64,000 nucleotides of DNA from Pseudomonas sp. P8_241 (GCF_034008315.1 NZ_CP125377.1:4962501-5026500); one strand, 5' to 3'. Positions 45,094 to 54,297 are shown, numbered from the stretch's first letter. Notes: a model not told the origin generated them from the sequence alone. Numbers and translations: made by a program.

Positions 45094-47055
45094 ATGTCCG
45101 GACTCAAAAAAATCCTCATCGCCAACCGCGGTGAAATCGCCTGCCGCATCCAGCGCACCGCGCAGGCGCTGGGCTATCGCACGGTCGCTGTATTTAGCGA
45201 TGCCGACACCGATGCGCTGCATGTGCAGATGGCGGACGAAGCGGTCAACATCGGCCCGGCCCCGGTGCAACATTCTTATCTGAACATTCCGGCAATCATC
45301 GACGCGGCTCGTCGCACAGGAGCGGACGCGATCCATCCTGGCTACGGCTTTCTCTCGGAAAACGCCGCGTTCGCCCGCGCCTGCCAGGCAGCGGGTCTCA
45401 CCTTCATCGGCCCCAGCCCCGAAGCCATCGAATTGATGGGCAGCAAGCGCCTGTCGAAAATCGCCATGATTGAAGCCGGAGTGCCGTGCATCACCGGCTA
45501 TCAAGGTGCACAACAGGATGACGCAAGCCTGAGCCGTGAAGCCGAGCGAATCGGCTATCCGCTGATGATCAAGGCCAGTGCCGGCGGCGGCGGTCGTGGC
45601 ATGCGTCTGGTGCACGACGCAGCAAGCCTGCTTGAGCAGATTCGCACCGCGCGCTCTGAAGCCTTGAATGGCTTTGGCAACGATGAACTGATACTCGAAC
45701 AAGCCTTGATCGAGCCTCGTCACGTCGAGATTCAACTGTTCGGCGATCAGCACGGCAACCTGATTTACCTTGGTGAACGCGATTGTTCGATCCAGCGTCG
45801 CCACCAGAAAATCATCGAAGAAGCACCCTGCCCGGTCATGACCACCGAATTGCGTCAGGCCATGGGTGAAGCGGCCCTCAAAGCCGGGCGAGCAGTAAAT
45901 TATGTCGGCGCCGGCACGGTGGAATTTCTGCTGGACGCGCACGGCCGGTTTTACTTCCTGGAGATGAACACCCGGTTGCAAGTGGAGCATCCGGTCACCG
46001 AACTGATTACTGGATTAGACCTGGTTGCCTGGCAGCTGAAAGTGGCCGAAGGGCAAGCGCTGCCACTGCGTCAGGAGCAGGTGCAACTCAACGGGCACGC
46101 CATGGAAGCGCGCCTGTATGCAGAAGACCCTGCGCAAGGTTTCCTGCCGCAGACCGGACAGGTCACGGCGTGGGAACCGGCATTGCAGGATGGCGTGCGA
46201 ATCGACCATGGTCTGATCGAAGGCCACACCGTCAGCCCGTTCTATGACCCGATGTTAGGCAAGATCATCGCTCACGGCGCCACGCGCGACGAGGCGCGGC
46301 GCAAGTTGTTGCGGGCGGTGCAAGACAGCGTGCTGCTGGGCTTGCACGGCAATCAGCGTTTGCTCACCAGTCTGCTGGAGCATCCGCAATTTGCCAGCGG
46401 CGAATTCAGCACCGGGTTCATCCCCCAACATTTTGCCGAGCATGCCTGTCTACATGCCCACGTGCCGAGCGCCGAACAATTGGCCGTTGCCGCGGCGCTG
46501 TTTTATCAGGCGTCGACGATGACGCACCCCGCTCCGCTGGCCGGTTGGCGCAACAACGCCAGCGTGCCGCTGCACTATCGTATGGGGCTGGAGGATCAAG
46601 ACTGGTCGGTGCAATTGAACGCCGTACCGGGTGAGCCATTGCGGATTCAAGCCGCCAGTCAGCAGATTAATCTGAAGATCATCCAGTGCGACGGGCGCTG
46701 GGCCACCCTGGAAATCGACGGCATTCGCCAGCGTCATGCTTATCGTCTGGTGACCGGGCAACTTTGGCTGTTCACCCGGCCGGGCAGTTTGCGGTTGGAG
46801 GATCGCACCCAAGCGCCGGTCAGCACTCAGGCCAGTATCAGCACCGGCACCCTCAAGGCCCCCATGGATGGAGCGATTGTCGATGTACTGGTCAGAGAAG
46901 GCAGTTCTGTGACCAAAGGGCAACTGCTGGTGGTACTGGAAGCCATGAAAATGGAGCACCCGCTCAGGTCCGGCATCGACGGCGTGCTCAAGCGCTTGCA
47001 GGTACAGGTCGGCGATCAAGTCAAAAACCGCCAGATTCTGCTGGAGGTCGAATAA
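45094..47055 (+). CDS. atuF: AtuF, geranyl-CoA carboxylase biotin-containing (alpha) subunit
   Basis: A 653-residue biotin carboxylase/carrier fusion: biotin carboxylase N-domain (ILIANRGEIACRIQRTA), ATP-grasp with KASAGGGGRGMR (about residues 160-171) and the EMNTRLQVEHPVTE catalytic block (about 289), and a C-terminal biotinyl domain with VLEAMKMEHPL (about 615), Lys being the biotinylation site. The ATG at 45094 with AGAGAG upstream is the start; the longer open frame upstream is REP sequence. It partners AtuC. The operon ends here: the atuG and atuH genes known in P. aeruginosa are not present downstream. Confidence 0.92.
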   Translation: MSGLKKILIANRGEIACRIQRTAQALGYRTVAVFSDADTDALHVQMADEAVNIGPAPVQHSYLNIPAIIDAARRTGADAIHPGYGFLSENAAFARACQAAGLTFIGPSPEAIELMGSKRLSKIAMIEAGVPCITGYQGAQQDDASLSREAERIGYPLMIKASAGGGGRGMRLVHDAASLLEQIRTARSEALNGFGNDELILEQALIEPRHVEIQLFGDQHGNLIYLGERDCSIQRRHQKIIEEAPCPVMTTELRQAMGEAALKAGRAVNYVGAGTVEFLLDAHGRFYFLEMNTRLQVEHPVTELITGLDLVAWQLKVAEGQALPLRQEQVQLNGHAMEARLYAEDPAQGFLPQTGQVTAWEPALQDGVRIDHGLIEGHTVSPFYDPMLGKIIAHGATRDEARRKLLRAVQDSVLLGLHGNQRLLTSLLEHPQFASGEFSTGFIPQHFAEHACLHAHVPSAEQLAVAAALFYQASTMTHPAPLAGWRNNASVPLHYRMGLEDQDWSVQLNAVPGEPLRIQAASQQINLKIIQCDGRWATLEIDGIRQRHAYRLVTGQLWLFTRPGSLRLEDRTQAPVSTQASISTGTLKAPMDGAIVDVLVREGSSVTKGQLLVVLEAMKMEHPLRSGIDGVLKRLQVQVGDQVKNRQILLEVE

Positions 47056-47126
47056 GCCGCTAGGCGGAACCGCCGGGTTTGGCTACGCTCAAGCGCTATC
47101 AAGACGCGGATATCAGGAACCCTGCA

Positions 47127-47669
47127 ATGCCTCACTGGCTGGTCATCGATCTGGAAGCCACCACCGATGAGGGTGGCTGGCCGATAACGGAAATGGAAAT
47201 CATCGAAATCGGCGCGACCCTGGTGGATAGCAAGGGGCGGGAGCTGGATCACTTCCAGCGTTTCGTCCGGCCGTTGCGGAGGCCCTTGCTGACGCCTTTT
47301 TGTCGGGATTTAACGCACATCACCCAAACCAACATCGATACCGCGCACCCGCTGGGCGAGGTCTGGCCAGCCTTTGAGCGCTGGCTTGGCCAACACCATA
47401 CGCGCCTTGAAGGCTGGGTCAGCTGGGGCGATTACGACCGCAAACAATTACTGCAGGAGTGGCAACGACTGCAACTCGACAGCGTATTGGCCAACGTACC
47501 CCACATGAACCTCAAGCAGCGGTTTGCCAAGGCAAGGCGACTCGAACGTCCACTCGGGCTCAATGGCGCCCTGCAACTGGCAGGCCTGCAGTTCACCGGC
47601 CAGCAACACCGTGCGCTGGAAGATGCGCGCAATACTGCACGGCTTTTGCCGTTGGTTCTTCCGCTTTAG
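47127..47669 (+). CDS. DEDDh 3'-5' exonuclease (ERI/KapD-like)
   Basis: A 180-residue exonuclease domain protein: WLVIDLEATTDEG provides the first Asp and Glu, WVSWGDYDRKQL the third acidic residue, and QQHRALEDARNTARLL the His and last Asp of the DEDDh set. The Glu-Ala-Thr variant with the ERI-like layout points to the KapD/ERI-1 subgroup acting on RNA or structured nucleic acid ends. CAGGAA precedes the ATG at 47127. It stands alone after atuF, and its target is unknown. Confidence 0.85.
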   Translation: MPHWLVIDLEATTDEGGWPITEMEIIEIGATLVDSKGRELDHFQRFVRPLRRPLLTPFCRDLTHITQTNIDTAHPLGEVWPAFERWLGQHHTRLEGWVSWGDYDRKQLLQEWQRLQLDSVLANVPHMNLKQRFAKARRLERPLGLNGALQLAGLQFTGQQHRALEDARNTARLLPLVLPL

Positions 47670-47738
47670 ACAGGTGACGGCACCCAGGGCCTTGTGCATA
47701 CTGGCCGGCCCTTTTAAGCCCTTTTCGAGGAATCGCCC

Positions 47739-48023
47739 ATGTTTAAAGTCAACGAGTACTTCGACGGCACCGTCAAGTCGATCGCCTTTGGCACCGCAGA
47801 AGGTCCCGCGACCATCGGCGTCATGGCTCCGGGCGAATACGAATTCGGCACCAGCCAGCGTGAAATCATGCATGTGGTGAGCGGTGCACTGACAGTCAAA
47901 CTGCCAGACAGCAGCGATTGGGAAACCTTCGCCGCCGGTAGCCAGTTCAACGTGCCTGCCAACAGCAAGTTCCAGCTCAAAGTGGCCGTCGACACCGCTT
48001 ACCTGTGCGAATACCGCGGCTAA
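47739..48023 (+). CDS. ppnP: PpnP, pyrimidine/purine nucleoside phosphorylase
   Basis: A 94-residue single cupin-like beta-barrel of the former DUF1255/YaiE family: [17 protein letters not shown] at the start and [18 protein letters not shown] in the middle are diagnostic. The E. coli homologue phosphorolyses several nucleosides to the free base and ribose-1-phosphate. TCGAGGAATC precedes the ATG. Single-gene unit, followed by a strong hairpin terminator at 48048-48081. Confidence 0.92.
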   Translation: MFKVNEYFDGTVKSIAFGTAEGPATIGVMAPGEYEFGTSQREIMHVVSGALTVKLPDSSDWETFAAGSQFNVPANSKFQLKVAVDTAYLCEYRG

Positions 48024-48047
48024 TACCCTCGGCGTTTTACCGCACAA

Positions 48048-48081
48048 AAAAATGCCCGTGTCTCTGGACACGGGCATTTTT
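48048..48081. terminator. bidirectional terminator after ppnP
   Basis: A perfect 15-bp stem (AAAAATGCCCGTGTC with its complement) and a 4-base loop, T run included in the stem. It lies between ppnP and the convergent MOSC gene and can stop both transcripts. Confidence 0.88.
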
Positions 48082-48095
48082 CATTTCTGCGACGA

Positions 48096-48902
48096 CTATT
48101 CGAGAATCTCGACCGGCATGCCGACTTCAAGTCGGCCATTGCCATCGTTGACCAGGTTCTGGCCGAACATTGCACCGTCTGCTGTGGAGCGGTATTTCTG
48201 CAATGTCGCAAAGGGTTCTCGATCAATGCTGCGATCGCCGGTTTGCGGGTCAATGGTGGTCAGAATGCAGCGAGAGCACGGCTTGACCAAGCGGAACTCG
48301 ATCTCGCCAATACGAATGCGCTTCCAGCCATCCTCGGCGAAGGCGTCGCTGCCCTCGATCACCAGATTCGGCCTGAAACGCAACATCTCCATCGGGCGCC
48401 CGACCTGCTGTGACAAGTTGTCCAAAGAGGCCTGGCCGATCAACAACAGCGGAAAACCATCGGCGAACGCCACTTGATCATCCTCATTACCGAAGCCCGC
48501 CTGGGTGGTTCGTGCCCGCTCCAGTGGCACCTGCACCAGACGTGTCGGTTTACCGATGAAATCGCTGACCCAGGCCGCCGCCGCATCACCGGCATCGGGA
48601 ACACGCAAGGTGTCACGCCAGATCGTCACGCCACGCAGCTCTGCGTCACTGCCGGGCAACGCCACATCCATCGACAATTGGCCCGGCGCATTGAGGGTCA
48701 ATCCGCCTTGCGCGTTCCACAGGGCCGACAGTTGACTCATTTTCGCCACCGCGCGCTGGGTCAGGAAGCGACCACTGGGCTCATCGACCAGCATCCAGCG
48801 TCGATCTCCGTCCAGCCCCAATTTGTCGAGGCCGACCTGTTGCAAGATTTCGCCCCTGGCGGATTTCAACGGATAACGATAAAGCGCACTCAGACGCAAC
48901 AT
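48096..48902 (-). CDS. MOSC domain protein (YcbX-like)
   Basis: A 268-residue protein: an N-terminal MOSC_N beta-barrel (LSALYRYPLKSARGEIL) and a C-terminal MOSC domain with RFRPNLVIEGSDAFAEDGWKRIRIG and the conserved Cys in KPCSRCILTTID (the Cys thought to bind the molybdenum cofactor sulfur). No ferredoxin domain is fused at the C-terminus, so it is shorter than E. coli YcbX. Homologues detoxify N-hydroxylated bases with Moco. The start ATG at 48902 follows CAGGGAGCC. Moco synthesis genes lie 6 kb away. Confidence 0.85.
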   Translation of the reverse strand: MLRLSALYRYPLKSARGEILQQVGLDKLGLDGDRRWMLVDEPSGRFLTQRAVAKMSQLSALWNAQGGLTLNAPGQLSMDVALPGSDAELRGVTIWRDTLRVPDAGDAAAAWVSDFIGKPTRLVQVPLERARTTQAGFGNEDDQVAFADGFPLLLIGQASLDNLSQQVGRPMEMLRFRPNLVIEGSDAFAEDGWKRIRIGEIEFRLVKPCSRCILTTIDPQTGDRSIDREPFATLQKYRSTADGAMFGQNLVNDGNGRLEVGMPVEILE

Positions 48903-49012
48903 GGCCGGCTCCCTGGATGGCAAAAATTCCACCCTATACGAGCTTGATCGCCGAATCAAAGAGCAAAAACCTGTAGGGGCGAGACGGCCCCCACCGTTGA
49001 GTGTGGTCCTGA

Positions 49013-49948
49013 TCAGGCAGGCACTTCGTCAAGCATCAGGCGCTGGCGAACTACGTCGACGAGTTTGTCCGGCTGGAATTTGGACAGGAAGTTATCGCAG
49101 CCGACTTTCTTCACCATCGAGTCGTTGAAACTGCCCGACAAGGACGTGTGCAGCACCACATAAAGGCCACGCAGACGCGGATCGTTGCGAATTTCGGTGG
49201 TCAGGCGATAGCCATCCATTTCCGGCATCTCTGCATCGGTAAAGACCATCAGCAACTTGTCGGTCATGTGCACGCCGGTATCCGCCCAGGCCTTGAGCAT
49301 GTTCAACGCCTTGAGACCATCGCTGGCGATGTGCATCTTCACGCCCAACTGTCCCAATGTGTCACGCAACTGTGCCAGCGCCACGTTCGAGTCATCCACC
49401 AGCAGCACTTCACGGCCCCGGGCGTGCTCCAGCACAGGATCCGCCAGCTTTTCACGGGATACCTTGGCGTTGTAAGGGACGATCTCGGCCAAGACCTTTT
49501 CCACATCGATGATCTCAACCAACTGATCGTCAACCTTGCTGATGGCCGTCAGATAATGCTGGCGACCGGCGCTGCTCGGCGGCGGCAGGATAGCTTCCCA
49601 GTTCATGTTGACGATGCGGTCCACGCCACCGACGAGGAATGCCTGCACCGAGCGGTTGTATTCAGTGACAATAATCGTACTGCCCGGCCCCGGCACCAGA
49701 GGACGCATGCCAATGGCCTGGGACAAGTCGATGACTGGCAAAGTCTGGCCACGCAGATTGACCACCCCGCACACGAAAGGATGGCGCTGAGGCATCAGGG
49801 TCAGCTTCGGCAACTGCAGGACTTCCTGCACTTTGAAGACGTTGATCGCGAACAATTGACGCCCGGCGAGGCGGAACATGAGAATTTCCAGGCGATTCTC
49901 ACCCACCAGTTGCGTGCGTTGGTCTACCGTGTCGAGAATGCCGGCCAT
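49013..49948 (-). CDS. cheV: CheV, CheW-receiver chemotaxis coupling protein
   Basis: A 311-residue protein: CheW-like domain (about residues 20-165; INVFKVQEVLQ, GVVNLRGQTLPVIDLS) joined to a receiver domain (about 180-305) with DDSN, phospho-acceptor Asp in VFTDAEMPEMDGYRL and Lys in FLSKFQPDKLVD. CheV couples chemoreceptors to CheA and its receiver tunes adaptation. No other che genes are adjacent, typical for pseudomonad cheV paralogues. Confidence 0.9.
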   Translation of the reverse strand: MAGILDTVDQRTQLVGENRLEILMFRLAGRQLFAINVFKVQEVLQLPKLTLMPQRHPFVCGVVNLRGQTLPVIDLSQAIGMRPLVPGPGSTIIVTEYNRSVQAFLVGGVDRIVNMNWEAILPPPSSAGRQHYLTAISKVDDQLVEIIDVEKVLAEIVPYNAKVSREKLADPVLEHARGREVLLVDDSNVALAQLRDTLGQLGVKMHIASDGLKALNMLKAWADTGVHMTDKLLMVFTDAEMPEMDGYRLTTEIRNDPRLRGLYVVLHTSLSGSFNDSMVKKVGCDNFLSKFQPDKLVDVVRQRLMLDEVPA

Positions 49949-50376
49949 TGATCACTCCAGGTCTTATTCGGATGAGTTCGCTTAAGGAAGGTTATCGGCC
50001 ATGATTGCCGTTGCTTGACCCCTCTAAAATGCCACGCCGAAGCATTGATGTCACATTAACATCATGCTTTACTGGCTGCGTAATTGATATCCGCTACTTC
50101 CGCGCGCAACGACCATAGTTTGTGCGTTAGGTTCCGCTGCATAAGGGATTCCCCTAGCAACAATCAGGTGCAACCTGATATTCGCAATATCCAATAGCCA
50201 TTAATGTGACGCCATTCTCATTGCATGAACGGAGTCAGGCTTTTGTGTGCAACCGCAGGTAAGTGGACAACCACCCTCTCGTGTTTCTCAGCCTGCCTCC
50301 AGGCCGATTCACCCGACTGCGTCTTCGTCGGCACACACGACATCCCCTCAGTTCAAATGACGTTGTGGAGATAATC
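49949..50376. other. 428-base intergenic region with inverted repeats
   Basis: No gene is visible. The region is AT-richer than its surroundings. It holds a perfect inverted repeat ATCAGGT-GCA-ACCTGAT at 50163-50179 and a 10-base pair GTCACATTAA (50050-50059) / TTAATGTGAC (50201-50210) in opposite orientation about 150 bases apart. These look like regulator sites for the divergent cheV and hypothetical genes, but nothing identifies the regulator. Confidence 0.4.
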
Positions 50377-50847
50377 ATGCCGAACAACCGTAAAGAGTGG
50401 GCTCAGCGAATCCCGGAATTTCTTGTCGAGGCTGAAACGCTCCTGGGTAAAACCGAGGAATGCCTGTGTCATCTGCAACTGATCAGCAATGACAAGGATG
50501 CCATCGATTGCATGCTCAGCACGCTGCTAAAGCTGGCCAACAGGGCTGATGCACTGGCATTGGCCGCTGTGTCGGAATTCTCGCTGCACATCCATGAACT
50601 GCTCAACCACGCTCAGAATCACATGAGCCTGCACGACGAGGCACTGAGTGCGCTTAAAGACTGCCTGACCCTGATCGCCTGGCAACTCGAACTCATTGAC
50701 CAGACCACAGGCCAGCTCAGCCTCGATGAAAGTGAACAGGCGACACTGATCGCAGCTTTTGCCTTTCAGGTAGGACAAGGCCATTTTCAGCCTCCTCTCA
50801 ACTCCAAGCCATTCACGATCATTTCCTACTCGGAACGGCAAGCCTGA
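50377..50847 (+). CDS. hypothetical helical protein, 156 aa
   Basis: I do not recognise the family. The product is soluble and mostly alpha-helical by appearance, with heptad-like Leu spacing (LVEAETLLGKTEECLCHLQLI; ALSALKDCLTLIAWQLELI) and a His-rich helix around residues 72-88 (LHIHELLNHAQNHM). A histidine-phosphotransfer or four-helix bundle is imaginable, but the canonical HPt motif is absent. The ATG at 50377 follows GGAG at good spacing; the frame is open 38 codons upstream without a better start. It lies between cheV and a two-component pair. Confidence 0.55.
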   Translation: MPNNRKEWAQRIPEFLVEAETLLGKTEECLCHLQLISNDKDAIDCMLSTLLKLANRADALALAAVSEFSLHIHELLNHAQNHMSLHDEALSALKDCLTLIAWQLELIDQTTGQLSLDESEQATLIAAFAFQVGQGHFQPPLNSKPFTIISYSERQA

Positions 50848-51213
50848 GACTCCCGACATTGCCGCAAAGCAGACGTTAATGTGCCTTGGCTACTGGCACC
50901 TACTTGCTTAGATGGCGCATTTGATTACTTCATATCCATAAACGACAGTCATTGACTGACAGCTGCTCCTTTCGATTATGAAGTACCCCCTTCCTGCCCA
51001 GGGTTGTGCCTGATATCAGTAATGGCATCGGCCACGCTTTTTCCATTTTGGAATCATCGTCCAAAGTTCGATTTTCCTGGCTTCATGGACATTAACCCAA
51101 GCGCGACCAACGGTTTCTTAGGTGCTATTATGCCGCCCATTAGTTGACGCCAATTAATGGTGGTGTGAGTGCATGCTTCACAAGCCGATGAAAGAAGGCT
51201 GTGGTCAATCAAA
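50848..51213. other. 366-base intergenic region, candidate operator at 51138-51159
   Basis: No gene seen. The only structured element is a 22-bp imperfect palindrome, CATTAGTTG at 51138-51146 and CAATTAATG at 51151-51159 (8 of 9 positions complementary), about 55 bases before the histidine kinase start. It is a plausible binding site for that system's regulator. Confidence 0.35.
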
Positions 51214-52206
51214 ATGCACATGCCGTTGAAGTCGATGCTCCACCGGACAAAACAGAGACTTGTCGACTTGACCGGTCTGCCCGCAAGCGAACATTCATTG
51301 GCTTCATCCGTTATGCACGCCAGCCTCAAGTCGATCATCACGTGGCCACCCTCCCGAGAAAATGCACGTAGGTTCACGCTGTTGCTTTGTGCCTGCTCCA
51401 CACTCGGCAGCTTGTGGGCCTATAGTCTTGCCGTTCGCTTGCCACTCGGTCTACTGCTGCTCAACGCTGCCGCGCTGGCCGGCGTCTGGGTGCAATACCA
51501 CCTCTCGCGTAAATCTATAAAATTCCAGCCCCAGGAACTGGCAGACCGCCTGTTACAGGTTCAGGAAAATGAGCGTCACCGGCTGAGCCGGGAGCTGCAT
51601 GACGACATTGGCCAGTTGCTGACCGCCGCCAAGCTGCAAAGCGACTGGCTCAAGCGGCGCATGCCCGAAGAACTCCACGGACAATGCTCGGTATTGTTCG
51701 ACACGCTGGAAGAGACGCTGGCCAAAGTTCGTGATGTCTCCGCTATCCTCAATCCCCGGCAGTTGGCCAGCCTGGGACTGGAGGCCAGTCTGCGTGCGCA
51801 CCTGCTCAAGACCCTGACCAATACCCAAGTGCACTGGAGCCTGGAATGTCACCAGCGTCTGACCGGAATACCGGAAGAAATGGCCGTGGCGGCATTCCGT
51901 ATCACCCAGGAAGCGGTCACCAACATCTTGCGACATGCTCAGGCCAGGAATTTGCTGGTTTGCCTGCAACGCCTGCCGCAAGGCCTGATGTTACACATCC
52001 GGGATGACGGTCAGGGATTTGCACCTGCCGCAGATCCTGGTCGTGAAGGTCAACGCGGAATGGCCGGGATGTCGGAGCGGATCGATCAATTGGGCGGGAC
52101 ACTGACCGTTTCCAGCACACCGGGCAAAGGCACTCAAATCGAAGCTCTCTTCCCGTGGGCACCTCGTGCGCTGGAACGGGCCAGTTCGAATAAGGTTATG
52201 CATTGA
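51214..52206 (+). CDS. sensor histidine kinase, NarX/UhpB type (HisKA_3)
   Basis: A 330-residue kinase (from the ATG at 51214; an in-frame ATG at 51313 is an alternative). Two membrane segments lie near residues 55-95; then HisKA_3 with RHRLSRELHDDIGQLLTAAK (phospho-His about residue 127) and an HATPase_c with RITQEAVTNILRHAQA and DDGQGFAP/GMAGMSERI. The periplasmic part is almost absent, so it probably senses within the membrane or cytoplasm. It overlaps the response regulator gene by four bases. Signal unknown. Confidence 0.85.
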   Translation: MHMPLKSMLHRTKQRLVDLTGLPASEHSLASSVMHASLKSIITWPPSRENARRFTLLLCACSTLGSLWAYSLAVRLPLGLLLLNAAALAGVWVQYHLSRKSIKFQPQELADRLLQVQENERHRLSRELHDDIGQLLTAAKLQSDWLKRRMPEELHGQCSVLFDTLEETLAKVRDVSAILNPRQLASLGLEASLRAHLLKTLTNTQVHWSLECHQRLTGIPEEMAVAAFRITQEAVTNILRHAQARNLLVCLQRLPQGLMLHIRDDGQGFAPAADPGREGQRGMAGMSERIDQLGGTLTVSSTPGKGTQIEALFPWAPRALERASSNKVMH

Positions 52207-52862
52207 CTTGTAACTTACTTCTGGTGGATGACCACTCGCTGATCAGGGCTGGCGTGCGCGCCCTGGTAATGGATATTCCCGGCTACGCCGTCATTGGAGA
52301 AGCTAATGACGGGGCGCAGTTGCTTGAACTGGTCGAGCAATTGAATCCGGATATTGTCCTGCTGGACATTTCCATGCGGCACACCGGAGGCCTGGAAGCA
52401 CTGCAACAACTCAAACGCGTGCGACCGCAAAGCAAGGTGCTGATCCTGTCCATGCACACCGATCCGGCACTCATCATGCAGGCATTGGAATCCGGCGCCC
52501 ACGGCTACCTGCTCAAGGACACCACGGCCACCGAGCTCGAGCATGCACTGGAGGCCTTGCGTAACAACGAGCGCTACCTGAGCCCGGCCATCGCCCATAC
52601 GGTTATCAATCAGGCTTTGACCCGTCACCAGAATAATCAGCCGGACACTTGCGACTCGCATAATCTGACTGCGCGCCAACTGGAAATCCTGCGGCTGATC
52701 GTTCGCGGAAAATCCACCCGGGAAATCGCCAACGGCCTTGGCCTGAGCGTCAAGACCGTCGAAACCCATCGTTCACAGATCATGAAACGCTTGCAGATCT
52801 ACGACGTGGCAGGCCTGGTGCTGTTTGCAGTGCGTGAACACATCATCAGTCTGGACGATTAG
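52203..52862 (+). CDS. NarL/FixJ-family response regulator
   Basis: A 219-residue regulator: receiver with DDHS, phospho-Asp in DIVLLDISMRHTGG (about residue 55) and Lys in GYLLKDTTATEL, then a LuxR-type helix-turn-helix LTARQLEILRLIVRGKSTREIANGLGLSVKTVETHRSQIMKRL (about 158-200). It starts with TTG at 52203 overlapping the kinase stop (TTGA), so the pair is translationally coupled. Its 3' end overlaps the convergent yegS gene by 17 bases. Targets unknown. Confidence 0.85.
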   Translation: MTCNLLLVDDHSLIRAGVRALVMDIPGYAVIGEANDGAQLLELVEQLNPDIVLLDISMRHTGGLEALQQLKRVRPQSKVLILSMHTDPALIMQALESGAHGYLLKDTTATELEHALEALRNNERYLSPAIAHTVINQALTRHQNNQPDTCDSHNLTARQLEILRLIVRGKSTREIANGLGLSVKTVETHRSQIMKRLQIYDVAGLVLFAVREHIISLDD

Positions 52863-53763
52863 CTCCTTCCCGGGTACTCAGCAGCGGTGAGGCTTCAGGC
52901 AGATGCACCCGCAACGCCCCTGGACGCACCGAGAACCGCAGACTGTCACCTTCCAACGGTTCGCCGTCCAGGTTGATGTAAAGCCCTTCCGAAACCTTGA
53001 TCTCGATCCAGGGCAAGCGGGCGCGTACGAACAGACTGTCGATGCCGAATCCCTCGGTCAGCAGGTTTTTCAACGTGCCGACCACTTCCTGCGGCGCAGG
53101 CAGGATACTGATGTCCAGCAATCCGTCATCTACCAGGGCTTCAGGGCACAGCACCCGTCCCCCACCGGCCTGTCTTCCATTACCGATACCCAATGCCAAC
53201 AGATCGCCTTGCCAGTGAAAGTCCGGTCCCTGCAACTCACCGTAAGCTGCATGTAGCTCGCTGAAGCGTGAAAGGCCGGTAAACAGATAGGCCGCGCCAC
53301 CGAGGATTTTTTTCAAATCTTCCGAGGTGTTCGCCGTCACCTGGCTGCCAAAGCCTCCCGTGGCCATGTTCAGAAATATCTGCCCACCCACCTCCCCCAG
53401 ATCAATCGCACTTGGTGAAGCGTCGAGAAGCTCGAGCGCCAGAGCGGGTTCAAGCGGGACACCCGCTGCGCGCGCAAAATCATTGGCGGTGCCCAATGGC
53501 ATCAGCACCAGACTGGCATCGGTCGATTGCGCGGCCATGGCTTCGGCGATATCACGCAAGGTACCGTCGCCGCCCCCAGCGATAATCTGTCGATACCCCT
53601 GCGCCAATGCCTGCGCCACCATCCGCTGGGCATCGCCGGCTTCCCAGGTCAATCGAACAGCCAATTCCCAGCCTTTTTCGCGCTTGCCTTGAACAGCAGC
53701 GCGCACTTCTTCGTTGAGCGCCTGCTTGCCATGCAGAATCAATAGCGCCTTGCGTTCGCTCAT
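52846..53763 (-). CDS. yegS: YegS, lipid kinase
   Basis: A 305-residue diacylglycerol-kinase-catalytic family protein: IIAGGGDGTLRDIAEA (about residues 60-75) is the nucleotide-binding signature, followed by MPLGTANDFARAAG and the metal-site region GGFGSQV. E. coli YegS phosphorylates phosphatidylglycerol. The ATG at 53763 follows GGGAGAAACC; an in-frame upstream ATG would add 18 residues without a ribosome site. Convergent with the response regulator gene, overlapping by 17 bases. Confidence 0.9.
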   Translation of the reverse strand: MSERKALLILHGKQALNEEVRAAVQGKREKGWELAVRLTWEAGDAQRMVAQALAQGYRQIIAGGGDGTLRDIAEAMAAQSTDASLVLMPLGTANDFARAAGVPLEPALALELLDASPSAIDLGEVGGQIFLNMATGGFGSQVTANTSEDLKKILGGAAYLFTGLSRFSELHAAYGELQGPDFHWQGDLLALGIGNGRQAGGGRVLCPEALVDDGLLDISILPAPQEVVGTLKNLLTEGFGIDSLFVRARLPWIEIKVSEGLYINLDGEPLEGDSLRFSVRPGALRVHLPEASPLLSTREGANRPD

Positions 53764-53973
53764 TTGGTTTCTCCCGGAATTAATGCCCTCTGGGAAATGT
53801 GACCTCATCACACCCAATAAAAGTCGCTTGGAGTCGAATTAATTCCAGCGGGCATTTTGATCCGGCACCCCAATGCGGGACTTCTTACAAAACGTGGTGA
53901 ATTGGCTCAATTGACCAGGAAAGAGGATTGGTTCAGTTTGAGTCGGCAGCTTTCAGTTATCAGGATCAAACAC

Positions 53974-54297
53974 ATGGACGTGCCATTGCCAAGCCAACAG
54001 ATCAAGTCATCGGCCATTCAGGCCCTGGCGCTCGCAGAAGAACGCGCTGGCCCCCGAGCAGAGCCCGCAGACAGCGCAAAAGCCACTGGAGAAGATCATA
54101 TGGAACTTCGTGTCACCGAGCTGGAATCACACCTCAAATACATACGTCGAGACATGGAAGAAGTTCGGGCTGATATCCAGTCCATCAAGCACCGACTTGC
54201 CTATTCGGCCGGCGGGACGGCGGTGCTCCTTGGGCTGCTCGGCTGGATCGCGAATAGCCGATTCGAGCAGGTTGTAGCCCTGTTGCTGACTCATTGA
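53974..54297 (+). CDS. small membrane-anchored coiled-coil protein
   Basis: A 107-residue protein: a polar N-terminal half, a short coiled coil (MELRVTELESHLKYIRRDMEEVRADIQSIKHRL, about residues 42-75) and one C-terminal membrane helix (AGGTAVLLGLLGWIANSRF). The layout resembles XhlA-type hemolysin/holin accessory proteins, but no phage genes are adjacent. The ATG at 53974 follows AGGATC. Function unknown. Confidence 0.6.
   Translation: MDVPLPSQQIKSSAIQALALAEERAGPRAEPADSAKATGEDHMELRVTELESHLKYIRRDMEEVRADIQSIKHRLAYSAGGTAVLLGLLGWIANSRFEQVVALLLTH

Noticed and set aside
51054..51401. A 115-codon minus-strand frame upstream of the histidine kinase
   Set aside because: It overlaps the kinase 5' end and the intergenic spacer and has no family features.
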